A model generated the notes under the pieces. That model ran no database searches. It had not been told where the DNA came from and was given only the letters and a program-made list of their open reading frames with translations. 21,950 bases of DNA, taken from NCBI GenBank assembly GCA_910585715.1, contig CAJUEX010000056.1:1-21950 (forward strand), in the 5' to 3' direction. Within the stretch, counting starts at the first letter, position 1. Each line of letters starts with the position of its first letter. This document shows positions 13,896-21,950 of this stretch, piece after piece. A program made the translations under genes and the position numbers. The stretch is from an uncultured Lachnospiraceae bacterium (GTDB lineage Bacteria; Bacillota; Clostridia; Lachnospirales; Lachnospiraceae).

Positions 13896-16800
13896 TCACC
13901 TCATTTTATCTCCGGTTCCTATAAGCAGTTCATTTTCCATATCCTCAAGCAACTCCTCCGCCGCCTGTAAAAGCGCCTCTTCATCCTTTTTCAAAAATCC
14001 GGTAGGGTACAGCTTGTAGGTAAACACCGGAACGCCCTTGGGCGAAAACAGCAATCTTCCCTCATGCTTTTTCAAAAGTTCAGGAATTTTTTCCACCAGC
14101 AATGGCGCATGTTCATGCATGGTCAGAACGAGCCTGTCTTTTTTTCCTTTTAACTCCGTTCCATATATCTGATGGGCCTTAACCCGTATCAGGGAAATTC
14201 TCAGAAGATTTTCCACGCTTTCCGGAACCGCGCCAAAACGGTCTAAAAGCTCTTCCTTCATTTCATCGCTTTCTTCCTGATTTTCAATAGCGGCAATGCG
14301 CTTATAAATATCCAGCTTTTGAAATTCATTTATAATGTATTCCTGCGGAATATATGCATCCACATCCATATCAATAGTCGTGGCAAAGTCCACTGCTTCC
14401 TTTTGCCCTTTTAATGATTTTACCGCTTCATTGAGCATTTTGCAATAAAGATCATAGCCTACCGCTTCCATATGCCCATGCTGCCTTGCACCAAGCAGAT
14501 TGCCTGCTCCCCTGATTTCCAAATCCTTCATTGCAATTTTAAAACCGCTGCCCAAATCGGTAAATTCCTTAATTGCCTGAAGCCGCTTTTCCGCCACTTC
14601 CTTTAGCATCTTATCCCTTCTGTACATTAAAAAGGCATACGCATTCCGGTTAGAGCGCCCTACCCGCCCCCGAAGCTGATAAAGCTGAGACAGTCCCAGG
14701 TTATCCGAATCATGGATAATCATGGTATTTACATTGGGGATGTCAAGCCCCGTTTCAATAATGGTAGTGGAAACAAGCACGTCAATTTCCCCATTGATGA
14801 AATCGTACATGATTTCTTCCAGCTCCCGTTCCTTCATCTGCCCGTGGGCAAATGCCACGTTTGCCTCGGGAACAAGCGCCTGCAGTTTCATTGCCACTTC
14901 ATCTATCTGATTTACACGGTTATATACATAATAAACCTGCCCCTGTCTTGTAAGCTCCCTGACAATTGCTTCCCTTACCATTTCTTCATTATATTCCATC
15001 ACATAGGTCTGGATTGGCATTCTGTCATTGGGAGGCTCCTCTAACACGCTCATGTCCCGAATGCCCACAAGGCTCATATGCAGCGTCCTTGGAATGGGAG
15101 TTGCCGTTAAAGTAAGCACGTCGATGCTTTCCTTCATTTGCTTGATTTTTTCCTTATGAGTCACCCCAAACCGCTGTTCCTCATCAATAATCAAAAGCCC
15201 CAAATCCTTATAGCCCATATCCTTGGAAAGTACCCTGTGAGTGCCGATTACAATATCCACCATTCCTTTTTTCAAGCCTTCAATTGCCTTCTTCTGCTGG
15301 GCGCTTGTGCGGAATCTGGACAGCAGTTCAATAGTAATGGGATAATTTTTCATCCTCTGTACAAAGGTGTCATAATGCTGCTGCGCCAAAATAGTAGTGG
15401 GCACCAGATAAACTACCTGCTTTCCTTCCTGAACAGCCTTAAATGCCGCCCGGATGGCAATTTCCGTCTTGCCGTAGCCCACGTCCCCGCAAATAAGCCG
15501 GTCCATAATCTTAGAGCTTTCCATATCCTTTTTTGTTTCCTCAATTGCCATAAGCTGGTCTTCCGTCTCTTCATAAGGAAACAGCTCTTCAAATTCCTTT
15601 TGCCACAGAGTATCCTTTCCGAATATGTGGCCTTCCTTTTCCTGCCTTGCAGCATAAAGCTGAACTAAATCCTTTGCCACCTCCATAGCGGCCGTCTTTG
15701 CCTTTGTCTTGGTCTTATCCCATTCCTTTGTTCCCAGCTTATTCAGCTTTGGCTTTCTGGCATCTGCAGAGGCATATTTCTGGATTGCATGAAAACCGGT
15801 GGCAAGCACATAAAGATTGCCTCCGTCCCGGTATTCTATCTTCATATAATCCTTTACTACCTTATCCACCTCTACCTTTTCAATGCCCTTATAAACACCA
15901 AGGCCATGGTTTTCATGGACTACATAATCCCCTACCTTCAGCTCTGTGAAATCGTGGATTTTCTCTCCTTCGTATTTCTTTTTCTTTCTTTTCTTCTTTT
16001 TCTTTTCCCCGAAAATATCGCTTTCCGACAAAACGGCAAACTGTATGAGGGGATATTCAAAGCCTCTTTTTAAATTGCCGTAAAATACCATCACCTGCCC
16101 GGCTTCCAGCTTTCTGTCCATATCCTCGCTGTAAAATGCCCACAGCCCTTCTTCCATTAAATCCTCTGCCAGCCGTCTTGCCCTTGTTCGGGATGCAGAT
16201 GCCAGCAAAACCCGGTAACCCTTTTTCTTAAAGCCCTGCAGTTCCTTAACCAATGCTTCAAAGCTGCTTTGAAAGGAATTAATGGATTTCCCAAGCATAT
16301 GATAGCTGTTATCCGCCTCTAACAGCCCTCCCCTTGTTTCCAATAACGCAAAGGAGGCTATGGGAAATTTATTCATTTTACCAAGCACTTCCCCGCGGGA
16401 AAAAAGCAGCTCTCCCTGTCCCGGAAGGGCATAGCCCTTTTCAATCCGGTGCATCATGCTTTCCCGAAACTCCAGTTCCACCGCCTCGCCATGCTCCTTA
16501 ATCCGTGCAGGCTCATCTAAAAATAAAACCGTCTTTCTTTTTGGAAACAAATCCAGAAAGCTTACAACCTCCTGATAAAAATACCGGATATAGCTTTCCA
16601 GGTTTGCCATGGAGCCAAGTTCTAAAAGCTGTTCCTTAAGCCCCTCCGCTATCTTCATGACCCTTGCGGCTTCCTCCGTCTTAAACTGCTTCCTTAAGAT
16701 CTCTGCCGTTTTTTCCGCCTCTTTCTGTATAAGCATAAGCCCCCGGTTCTTTTCCTGCTCTGACAAAATAAACTCGGTAGCAGGATAAATCACCATTCCT

Positions 16801-17444
16801 TCCAGTTCTTCAATGGAACGCTGGCTCAATACATCAAAGTTTCTTAAGGACTCCACCTCGTCTCCCCAAAGCTCAATCCGGTATGGATTTTCCTCCGTAA
16901 AGTCAAATACATCAATAATGCCTCCCCGTATGGAAAACTGCCCTGCCGACTCCACCTGCCCGCACTTTTCATACCCCATCTTTACAAGCTGTGCCGCCAG
17001 CGCACTTTCCTCAATATGGGAGTCCCCATCTATAAAAATCCGGTTTTCCTCCAACACATGCAAAGGAATACAGGGCGCCATTATGCTGTCAAATGTAGTT
17101 ATAATAGTGACAGGCAAACCTTCCAATATCCTCCGGTAAGCACAAATCCTTTCCCTGGTCAGCTTGTTTCCATGTATGTCCGCCTGAAAAAAAATAAAAT
17201 CCTTGCCCGGAAAATAAATGTTCTCCTTGTCATAGAAGCTATACTCCTCACTTATTTCCTTTGCCCGCAAATCACTGTGGGTAATGATAATCCGCACAGG
17301 ATATTCCTTAGAAAGCCCATACATCATATGAAGCTTCTGGGAATCCACCAGCCCGTTTATCCCAATGGTTTTTCCTTTTGCCAGCTCTCTCTGTATGCTT
17401 CCATACTCCGAAAGCTCCTCTAAGCAGTCTGTTAATACTTTCAC
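13896..17444 (-). CDS. mfd: Transcription-repair coupling factor Mfd (1182 aa)
   Basis: An ATP-driven translocase that removes stalled RNA polymerase at DNA lesions and recruits UvrA. Seen in order: UvrB-like N-terminal modules (~1-470); a Lys/Arg-rich stretch (KKKKKRKKKK, ~478-490) just before the RNA-polymerase-interacting domain (KVGDYVVHENHGLGVYKG); Walker A GDVGYGKTE near 651-659; DEEQ near 753; ATPIPRTLHMSL (~777); the motif VI region QLRGRVGRS; and a C-terminal D7 module. The length is normal. The start is GTG 17444 with AGAGGA before it. It heads mfd-CmpB and follows pth after a 170-base gap, as in other Firmicutes. Confidence 0.97.
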   Translation of the reverse strand: MKVLTDCLEELSEYGSIQRELAKGKTIGINGLVDSQKLHMMYGLSKEYPVRIIITHSDLRAKEISEEYSFYDKENIYFPGKDFIFFQADIHGNKLTRERICAYRRILEGLPVTIITTFDSIMAPCIPLHVLEENRIFIDGDSHIEESALAAQLVKMGYEKCGQVESAGQFSIRGGIIDVFDFTEENPYRIELWGDEVESLRNFDVLSQRSIEELEGMVIYPATEFILSEQEKNRGLMLIQKEAEKTAEILRKQFKTEEAARVMKIAEGLKEQLLELGSMANLESYIRYFYQEVVSFLDLFPKRKTVLFLDEPARIKEHGEAVELEFRESMMHRIEKGYALPGQGELLFSRGEVLGKMNKFPIASFALLETRGGLLEADNSYHMLGKSINSFQSSFEALVKELQGFKKKGYRVLLASASRTRARRLAEDLMEEGLWAFYSEDMDRKLEAGQVMVFYGNLKRGFEYPLIQFAVLSESDIFGEKKKKKRKKKKYEGEKIHDFTELKVGDYVVHENHGLGVYKGIEKVEVDKVVKDYMKIEYRDGGNLYVLATGFHAIQKYASADARKPKLNKLGTKEWDKTKTKAKTAAMEVAKDLVQLYAARQEKEGHIFGKDTLWQKEFEELFPYEETEDQLMAIEETKKDMESSKIMDRLICGDVGYGKTEIAIRAAFKAVQEGKQVVYLVPTTILAQQHYDTFVQRMKNYPITIELLSRFRTSAQQKKAIEGLKKGMVDIVIGTHRVLSKDMGYKDLGLLIIDEEQRFGVTHKEKIKQMKESIDVLTLTATPIPRTLHMSLVGIRDMSVLEEPPNDRMPIQTYVMEYNEEMVREAIVRELTRQGQVYYVYNRVNQIDEVAMKLQALVPEANVAFAHGQMKERELEEIMYDFINGEIDVLVSTTIIETGLDIPNVNTMIIHDSDNLGLSQLYQLRGRVGRSNRNAYAFLMYRRDKMLKEVAEKRLQAIKEFTDLGSGFKIAMKDLEIRGAGNLLGARQHGHMEAVGYDLYCKMLNEAVKSLKGQKEAVDFATTIDMDVDAYIPQEYIINEFQKLDIYKRIAAIENQEESDEMKEELLDRFGAVPESVENLLRISLIRVKAHQIYGTELKGKKDRLVLTMHEHAPLLVEKIPELLKKHEGRLLFSPKGVPVFTYKLYPTGFLKKDEEALLQAAEELLEDMENELLIGTGDKMR

Positions 17445-17485
17445 TGTTTTTTCCTCTTATATTTTCTTTTCTGCTAAACTATTGA

Positions 17486-17525
17486 GAAACACCTTGAAGC
17501 CACAGTAGTGCCTGTCGGGTGTTTC
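17486..17525 (-). other. Stem-loop between pth and mfd
   Basis: GAAACACC / GGTGTTTC (8 bp) closing a 24-base loop that contains ACAG / CTGT. There is no clear T-tract. It could be a weak terminator or a processing site in a pth-mfd transcript. Confidence 0.4.
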
Positions 17526-17614
17526 GTAATTGTTTGTTTCTTTTCCAATAACATTCTTATTCTATTTCATTCTTTCCTTATTCCCATAATCTTTATTTTC
17601 ATAAGCACCGGCAC

Positions 17615-18175
17615 TTAATTAAAGCGATTCATAGCCGAATCCGCATCCTCCGTAATCATGCAGCTGACCGCCTGCACCACTCTTTCAAGGGCTTCCTCCA
17701 TAATCTTCTGCTCCTCTTTCTTAAAGTGCCCCAGCACATAATCCGCCAAATCATACCCCTTTGGCTTTTCTCCAACTCCGATTTTAATCCTCTGAAATTC
17801 ATTATGTCCCAGATGGGCAATAATATTTTTTATGCCATTATGCCCTCCGGCGCTTCCCTTCTTCCGAATACGAAGCTTCCCCGGCTCTAAACTGATATCA
17901 TCATAAAGCACAATCAACTCTGCCTTTTCATCCACCTTATAATAATCCAAAAGCGCCCTGACGCTTTCACCGCTTAAATTCATAAAAGTCTGGGGCTTTG
18001 CCAGTATCACCTTATGCCCCTCAATATATCCCTTTCCAATAACAGCCTTATGCTTTTTCTCCACCACCGCTATTTGATTAGCCTCCGCTAACTCATCAAT
18101 TGCCGCAAAGCCAATGTTATGTCTGGTATTATTATATTCCCTCGTGGGGTTTCCAAGTCCTACAATTATATACAT
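17615..18175 (-). CDS. pth: Peptidyl-tRNA hydrolase (186 aa)
   Basis: Cleaves peptidyl-tRNA released by drop-off so the tRNA can be reused; essential in most bacteria (spoVC in B. subtilis). Signature residues are present: GLGNP with Asn9, TRHNIGF with catalytic His19, KPQTFMN with Asn66, YDD with Asp92/93, and GSAGGHNG with Asn113. The length matches the family. ATG 18175 has AGGAGG 3-8 bases upstream. A good promoter (18197-18225) lies directly before the gene. mfd follows downstream, the conserved Firmicutes order. Confidence 0.97.
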   Translation of the reverse strand: MYIIVGLGNPTREYNNTRHNIGFAAIDELAEANQIAVVEKKHKAVIGKGYIEGHKVILAKPQTFMNLSGESVRALLDYYKVDEKAELIVLYDDISLEPGKLRIRKKGSAGGHNGIKNIIAHLGHNEFQRIKIGVGEKPKGYDLADYVLGHFKKEEQKIMEEALERVVQAVSCMITEDADSAMNRFN

Positions 18176-18196
18176 ATGCGCCTCCTGTATTTTTCC

Positions 18197-18225
18197 ATTC
18201 TACTTTATTTTTTCTTCCAAGTAAA
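18197..18225 (-). promoter_or_regulatory. pth promoter
   Basis: Minus strand TTTACT (18225-18220), a 17-base spacer and TAGAAT (18202-18197), about 20 bases before the start codon. Confidence 0.65.
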
Positions 18226-18271
18226 GAGTGGGGGAGGACAAAGTTTTTTGGGGGGGGATTGGTGATGGGAC

Positions 18272-18419
18272 GCAGGAGGCGGCAGGTGATGGATAAGTAT
18301 TAGGGGCACGCTCCCGCTCTATGAAAACGCAGCGGTACTAACGCACCAAAATACGGTGCGTAAGGACCGGCGCCTTCATTAAGGCCCCTAATACTTATCC
18401 ATCACCTGCCGCCTCCTGC
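18272..18419 (-). repeat. Structured hairpin element, copy 4 (perfect 36-bp arms)
   Basis: Arms 18272-18307 and 18384-18419 are perfectly complementary over 36 bases. The core, read on the minus strand, is a diverged relative of copies 1 and 3: CCTTA, a GCGCC..GCTGCGTTTTCAT hairpin whose tip is now ACGCACC-GTATTTT-GGTGCGT, then AGAGCGGGAGCGTG with the same GGGA tetraloop. Sequence changed but pairing was kept. It lies between spoVG and pth, in their orientation. Confidence 0.85.
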
Positions 18420-18691
18420 TGGGTATCGAATGGCAAAAGCTTTGTGCGGGGAGGGGTGCCTGAAGGACGAACTGGTTAAAATCAGGGTGGAAAGGTTCGA
18501 CGTAAATTAAGCTTTGGATAGTTTGATGGAAAATATTTTTTGAATTCGTTTCTTTAAAAATGCAAACGCAAACAATGACAATGTCGAAACTTGAAAAGTA
18601 ATGCTGTCAGAAAAATGGATAACAGTTTACAGATAACCAATGGGATAAAAAAAGTCTTAAAAACATGAAGACTAACGCCTGAGAAAAAACA
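18420..18691. other. Gene-free stretch between two hairpin elements
   Basis: No ORF with a credible start or composition. Frames that cross this area run through the palindromic arms and are not credible. No clear promoter was identified. Confidence 0.5.
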
Positions 18692-18919
18692 GCGGAAGAG
18701 GGATGTGGGTGGTTTGGCGGCATTGTTTTTGATGGCGCTTTTCCTTAACAGCCTGCCCACACCCCAGGGTAAAATTGCCACGGATGGCAATTTTAGTCCT
18801 ATCGCGCCATGGACGGCGCTATAGGACGACCCGACCGCCCCCAACACCCTAAAATCAGGCTGTTTAGGAAAAGCGCCATCAAAAACACAGCCGCCAAACC
18901 ACCCACATCCCTCTTCCGC
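18692..18919. repeat. Second-type hairpin element (64-bp arms, different core)
   Basis: Arms 18692-18755 and 18856-18919 pair over 64 bases with 3 mismatches. The 100-base core has AGGGT / ACCCT (18766-18770 / 18846-18850) enclosing two hairpins: AAAATTGCC-N6-GGCAATTTT (18771-18794), and GTCCTAT / ATAGGAC with inner GCGCC / GGCGC (18796-18827). The topology is like the other elements but the core sequence is unrelated and lacks the GNRA motif. It lies 86 bases past the spoVG terminator. Confidence 0.85.
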
Positions 18920-18998
18920 GTCCCCCTCACCAATCCCTCTCCCTTGCCCATCTCTTACGCATCTCCTTCCATCAAAAACCTCCCCACCCCCTCCACAA

Positions 18999-19032
18999 CA
19001 AAAAAAGAGACTGCCCATCCCAGACAGTCTCT
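18999..19032 (-). terminator. Terminator of the glgC-glgD-spoVG transcript
   Basis: Minus-strand stem AGAGACTG / CAGTCTCT (19032-19025 with 19013-19006) followed by a run of 7-8 Ts. It lies about 50 bases after the spoVG stop. Confidence 0.9.
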
Positions 19033-19081
19033 CAAACTATTTATTTACAACCAATCCCCCAAAATACTCAAAACCACCCAC

Positions 19082-19363
19082 TTACTCCACAGTCTCTTCT
19101 CCCGCTTCCTCCACAGCCTTCTCATAAGCCGCCAAAATCATGGACTGTATTTTTTCTCTCGTATCAGAATTAATAGGATGAGCAATATCCCTGTACTCAC
19201 CATCATTTGCCTTTTTGCTTGGCATTGCAATGAATAATCCCTTTTCCCCTTCAATGACCTTGATATCGTGAACTACAAATTCATTTTCCAGTGTAATGGA
19301 AACAACTGCCTTCATTTTACCTTCTTTGGTTATCTTGCGTACCCGCACATCTGTTATATTCAT
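19082..19363 (-). CDS. spoVG: SpoVG RNA-binding regulator (93 aa)
   Basis: A small conserved regulator that affects septation and sporulation in B. subtilis; homologues bind nucleic acid. The family sequence is clear: MNITDVRVRKITKEGKMKAV, LENEFVVHDIKVIEG, GLFIAMPSKK, and EYRDIAHPINSDTREKIQ, with an acidic tail. GGGGGACG precedes the ATG. It lies 29 bases after the glgD stop with no terminator between, so it is probably the last gene of glgC-glgD-spoVG. In Bacillus spoVG precedes glmU, another sugar nucleotidyltransferase, and pth lies a few genes on. Confidence 0.97.
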   Translation of the reverse strand: MNITDVRVRKITKEGKMKAVVSITLENEFVVHDIKVIEGEKGLFIAMPSKKANDGEYRDIAHPINSDTREKIQSMILAAYEKAVEEAGEETVE

Positions 19364-19392
19364 TTTTCGTCCCCCAATGCTTAGTCTTTTGC

Positions 19393-20511
19393 CTAAATAA
19401 TGTACCGTTCATTCTTCTCGATTACGATTTTGATTTCCCCTTCTCCTACGTGATGGGAATTGGCACGAATGGTATCCCTGCTTTCTACGATACAATTCTC
19501 GATATAACTGTTGTCACCAATGTATACATTATTTAAAATAATGGAATTTCTTATGGTACAGTTATTGCCTATGAACGTATTCTTAAAGATTATGGAATTC
19601 TCCACTGTACTGTTAATGATACATCCGCTCGAAATCAGGCTGTTTTTGATTTTAGCTCCTATATTGTATTTGGCAGGAGGAAGATCATCCACCTTGGAGT
19701 AAATATCCGGATACTGCCTGAAGAAATAATCCCTGATTTCGGGCTTTAAAAAGTCCATATTAGTGCTGAAGTAGTCTTCTACCGTTGCTATATTTCTCCA
19801 GTAATCCGTTATTTTGTAACCGTACATTCTCTTTAAATCTTTATAGCGAATGAGGATGTCCTGCACGAAATCATTGCGGTTTTCCTCTGCACATTTTTCA
19901 ATCATTTCAATGAGCTGTCTTCTGCGGACTACATAGATACCGCAGGAAACTGTATTGGATTTGGCCATAATGGGCTTTTCCTCAAACTCTTCGATACGGT
20001 TGTCTTCATTCATTTTCAGCACGCCGTACCGGTCAATCTTTTCTTCGGCAGGCATATCCTTGCACACTACGGTAATATCCGCTTTCTTCTCAATGTGATA
20101 TTCCAATACCTTATTGTAATCCATCTTATAGACACAGTCGCCGGATGCAATGACTACATAAGGCTCATGGCTGTTCTTTAAGAAGGAAAGGTTTTGATAT
20201 ATGGCATCTGCCGTTCCTCTGTACCATGAGTTATTGTCACTGGTGACAGTAGGTGTAAATACGAATAATCCCCCCTGCTTTCTGCCAAAGTCCCACCATT
20301 TGGAAGAGCTTAAATGCTCATTCAGACTGCGGGCATTATACTGGGTAAAGACCCCTACCCTCTGGATATGGGAATTGGTCATATTGCTAAGTGCAAAGTC
20401 AATGCTTCGATAGCTTCCTGCAATGGGCATTGCGCTAATGGCACGTTTCTGGGATAATTCCTTCATTCTGTGATTATTGCCGCCGGCTAAAATAATTCCA
20501 ATTGCTCTCAT
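19393..20511 (-). CDS. glgD: GlgD, ADP-glucose pyrophosphorylase companion subunit (372 aa)
   Basis: Partner of GlgC in ADP-glucose formation for glycogen synthesis. It has the nucleotidyltransferase fold (IGIILAGGNNHRMKELS) and a C-terminal left-handed beta helix (SLISSGCIINSTVENSIIFKN...), but the GxGxRL loop and the first-lysine motif of active enzymes are changed (AGGNNHRMKE; RAISAMPIAG), and SGDHIYKMDY of GlgC is SGDCVYKMDY here. It is therefore a regulatory or stabilising subunit, as reported for Firmicutes GlgD. Its ATG overlaps the glgC stop (ATGA), so translation is coupled and the two subunits are made together. Length is normal. Confidence 0.95.
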   Translation of the reverse strand: MRAIGIILAGGNNHRMKELSQKRAISAMPIAGSYRSIDFALSNMTNSHIQRVGVFTQYNARSLNEHLSSSKWWDFGRKQGGLFVFTPTVTSDNNSWYRGTADAIYQNLSFLKNSHEPYVVIASGDCVYKMDYNKVLEYHIEKKADITVVCKDMPAEEKIDRYGVLKMNEDNRIEEFEEKPIMAKSNTVSCGIYVVRRRQLIEMIEKCAEENRNDFVQDILIRYKDLKRMYGYKITDYWRNIATVEDYFSTNMDFLKPEIRDYFFRQYPDIYSKVDDLPPAKYNIGAKIKNSLISSGCIINSTVENSIIFKNTFIGNNCTIRNSIILNNVYIGDNSYIENCIVESRDTIRANSHHVGEGEIKIVIEKNERYII

Positions 20512-21782
20512 GACTCTTCACCTGCCTTAATCAAAGTTTTTCCGCTTGGAAGGTAAGCATTCTCATAATCCTCTGCCGTGGTAATACCGGACACTACCGT
20601 ATTCTTACCTATGGATACATGGCTGGGCACAACGGATTTTTCACCGATGGTTACGATGCCGTTGTTGTAAATATGCGGGTCTGTTTCATTTTCCCTCTCA
20701 TCACCTACTCCCAGCTTGACACAATCGCCAATCTGTACATTTTCAGCAATAATGGATTTGTAAATTTCCCCCCCGGCTCCTATCTCTGTATTATTCATAA
20801 TAATGGAATCTCTTACTACCGTATCCTTGCCGATTACCACGCCGCAGCCGATTACGGAATTGTAAACCTTTCCGTAAATCTGCGAGCCTTCACTGACAAT
20901 GCTTCTTTCCACTTCGCTTTCCGCTGATATATACTGTGGCGGAAGCACGTCGCTCTTTGTATAAATCTTCCAGTATTCTTCGTATAAATTAAATTCCGGA
21001 ACCACATCCACAAGCTCCATATTGGCTTCCCAATAGGAATGAAGGGTTCCCACGTCCTTCCAATAACCGTTGTACTCATAGGCAAATATAGGTGCGCCGT
21101 TTTTATGGCAATATGGAATCACATGCTTGCCAAAATCAAGAGCCGGCTGGTTGGCATTGGCAATCAGCGCTTCCTTTAGGGTCTTCCAGTTGAAAATATA
21201 AATACCCATGGAAGCCAGATTGCTTCTGGGATTTTCCGGCTTTTCCTCGAATTCATTTATCTGGCGGTTGTCATCGGTAATGAGTATGCCAAAGCGCTTT
21301 GCCTCTTCCATGGGCACAGGCATGGCTGCCAGGGTCACCTCTGCTCCCTTTGCCTTATGATAATCAAGCATAACCTCGTAATCCATCTTATAAATATGGT
21401 CACCGGACAATATGAGCACATAGTCCGGATTGAAGCTGTCCATATAATCTATGTTCTGGTAAATGGCATTAGCGGTTCCTGTATACCATTCGCTGTTAGT
21501 GCTCTTCTCATAAGGCGGAAGAACAGTAACGCCTCCGATATTCCGATCCAGGTCCCAGGGAATTCCAATCCCGATATGTGTATTTAGTCGAAGCGGCTGA
21601 TATTGTGTTAATACCCCTACCGTATCTACCCCGGAATTGATGCAATTACTCAGTGGAAAGTCAATAATACGGTATTTTCCCCCAAATGCAACTGCCGGCT
21701 TTGCTACCTTTGCAGTCAGGACACCTAAACGGCTGCCTTGTCCTCCTGCTAATAACATGGCAATCATTTCTTTCTTAATCAT
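20508..21782 (-). CDS. glgC: Glucose-1-phosphate adenylyltransferase GlgC (424 aa)
   Basis: Makes ADP-glucose from glucose-1-phosphate and ATP, the committed step of bacterial glycogen synthesis. Seen: LLAGGQGSRLG (residues 10-20), KPAVAFGGKYRIIDFPLSNC, LSGDHIYKMDY, FEEKPENPRS, YWKDVGT, and a C-terminal beta helix with IGKDTVVRDSIIMNN. ATG 21782 is chosen because GAGGTGA lies 4 bases upstream; the longer frame from 21830 adds 16 unrelated residues without a comparable site. It is first in glgC-glgD-spoVG and overlaps glgD by 3 bases. A sigma-A promoter lies ~50 bases upstream. Glycogen phosphorylase is at the far left of the window. Confidence 0.96.
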   Translation of the reverse strand: MIKKEMIAMLLAGGQGSRLGVLTAKVAKPAVAFGGKYRIIDFPLSNCINSGVDTVGVLTQYQPLRLNTHIGIGIPWDLDRNIGGVTVLPPYEKSTNSEWYTGTANAIYQNIDYMDSFNPDYVLILSGDHIYKMDYEVMLDYHKAKGAEVTLAAMPVPMEEAKRFGILITDDNRQINEFEEKPENPRSNLASMGIYIFNWKTLKEALIANANQPALDFGKHVIPYCHKNGAPIFAYEYNGYWKDVGTLHSYWEANMELVDVVPEFNLYEEYWKIYTKSDVLPPQYISAESEVERSIVSEGSQIYGKVYNSVIGCGVVIGKDTVVRDSIIMNNTEIGAGGEIYKSIIAENVQIGDCVKLGVGDERENETDPHIYNNGIVTIGEKSVVPSHVSIGKNTVVSGITTAEDYENAYLPSGKTLIKAGEES

Positions 21783-21832
21783 ATCTTCACCTCTTAACTT
21801 TCTGTCTTGACACGAACTCTCTCGGTTCAATC

Positions 21833-21861
21833 ATTATAACACACTCTCACACCAAAGTGAA
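21833..21861 (-). promoter_or_regulatory. glgC promoter
   Basis: Minus strand TTCACT (21861-21856), a 17-base spacer and perfect TATAAT (21838-21833), about 50 bases before the glgC start. The remaining sequence to the window end holds no gene; a 5-bp hairpin GCAAC-AGGGC-GTTGC is present near 21916-21932. Confidence 0.75.
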
Positions 21862-21950
21862 TAATTTTTACAAAATATTTTCATATCATTTCCATTCGAA
21901 AATTTTCAAGGTAACAGCAACGCCCTGTTGCATTTACTCTGAAAAACCCC

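Noticed and set aside
18554..19018. 154-codon minus-strand frame and an overlapping plus-strand frame at 18809-19237
   Set aside because: Both run through the 64-bp arms and the core of the hairpin element, have Pro/Arg/Cys-rich composition and no ribosome binding site; they are by-products of the palindrome.
1..21950. CRISPR array, transposase, integrase or tRNA genes
   Set aside because: No regular direct-repeat/spacer array, no transposase or recombinase motifs, and no cloverleaf sequences were seen on either strand.

Overview
The window looks like chromosome from a spore-forming, glycogen-storing, low-to-mid GC Firmicute, most likely a gut Lachnospiraceae (Clostridium cluster XIVa; genus not resolvable by eye). 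The reasons are spoVG, spoVT and the pth-mfd-spoVT order typical of spore formers, the paired glgC/glgD, a T-box leader on ileS, AGGAGG-type ribosome binding sites and sigma-A promoters.

Layout. 1-4618 (minus): a T-box-controlled, type 2-like isoleucyl-tRNA synthetase, with the start of glycogen phosphorylase (glgP) 14 bases behind it. A GC-rich, repeat-like block with an open frame sits between the T-box terminator and ileS. 4664-5046: a compact type I toxin-antitoxin module. It has a 39-residue one-helix toxin, a 22-codon upstream ORF that ends one base before the toxin start, and a convergent ~100-nt antisense RNA. 5110-6660: a small TetR-regulated locus that looks partly decayed. Two matching operators survive, the expected tetR start codon is ATA, and an alpha/beta hydrolase is fused to what looks like the first ~19 residues of an ABC ATPase. 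6686-7072: an unknown small protein. 7849-10745 (plus): a UMF1-type MFS transporter and nicotinate phosphoribosyltransferase. 10893-18225 (minus): spoVT, an HD-GYP response regulator, a CmpB-like membrane protein, mfd and pth. 19000-21861 (minus): the apparent transcript glgC-glgD-spoVG, ending in a clear terminator.

The most unusual feature is a set of long hairpin elements between the genes, at 7338-7462, 10780-10873, 11608-11809, 18272-18419 and 18692-18919. The first four share a core with a conserved GNRA-capped hairpin (GCGGGAGC or GCGAAAGC), and three of them also share a second, longer hairpin. Each core is enclosed by an inverted repeat of up to 50 bp that is nearly perfect within a copy but unrelated between copies. 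All four lie in the direction of local transcription. The fifth has the same architecture (64-bp arms around two hairpins) with a different core. Conserved core, locus-specific arms and compensatory changes point to a structured RNA or a mobile structured element that I do not recognise as a named family.

Functional threads: glycogen synthesis at the right edge and breakdown at the left edge; sporulation and translation/repair housekeeping (spoVG, pth, mfd, spoVT) in a B. subtilis-like order; NAD salvage (pncB); c-di-GMP turnover (HD-GYP). No tRNA, rRNA, CRISPR array or transposase gene was seen.
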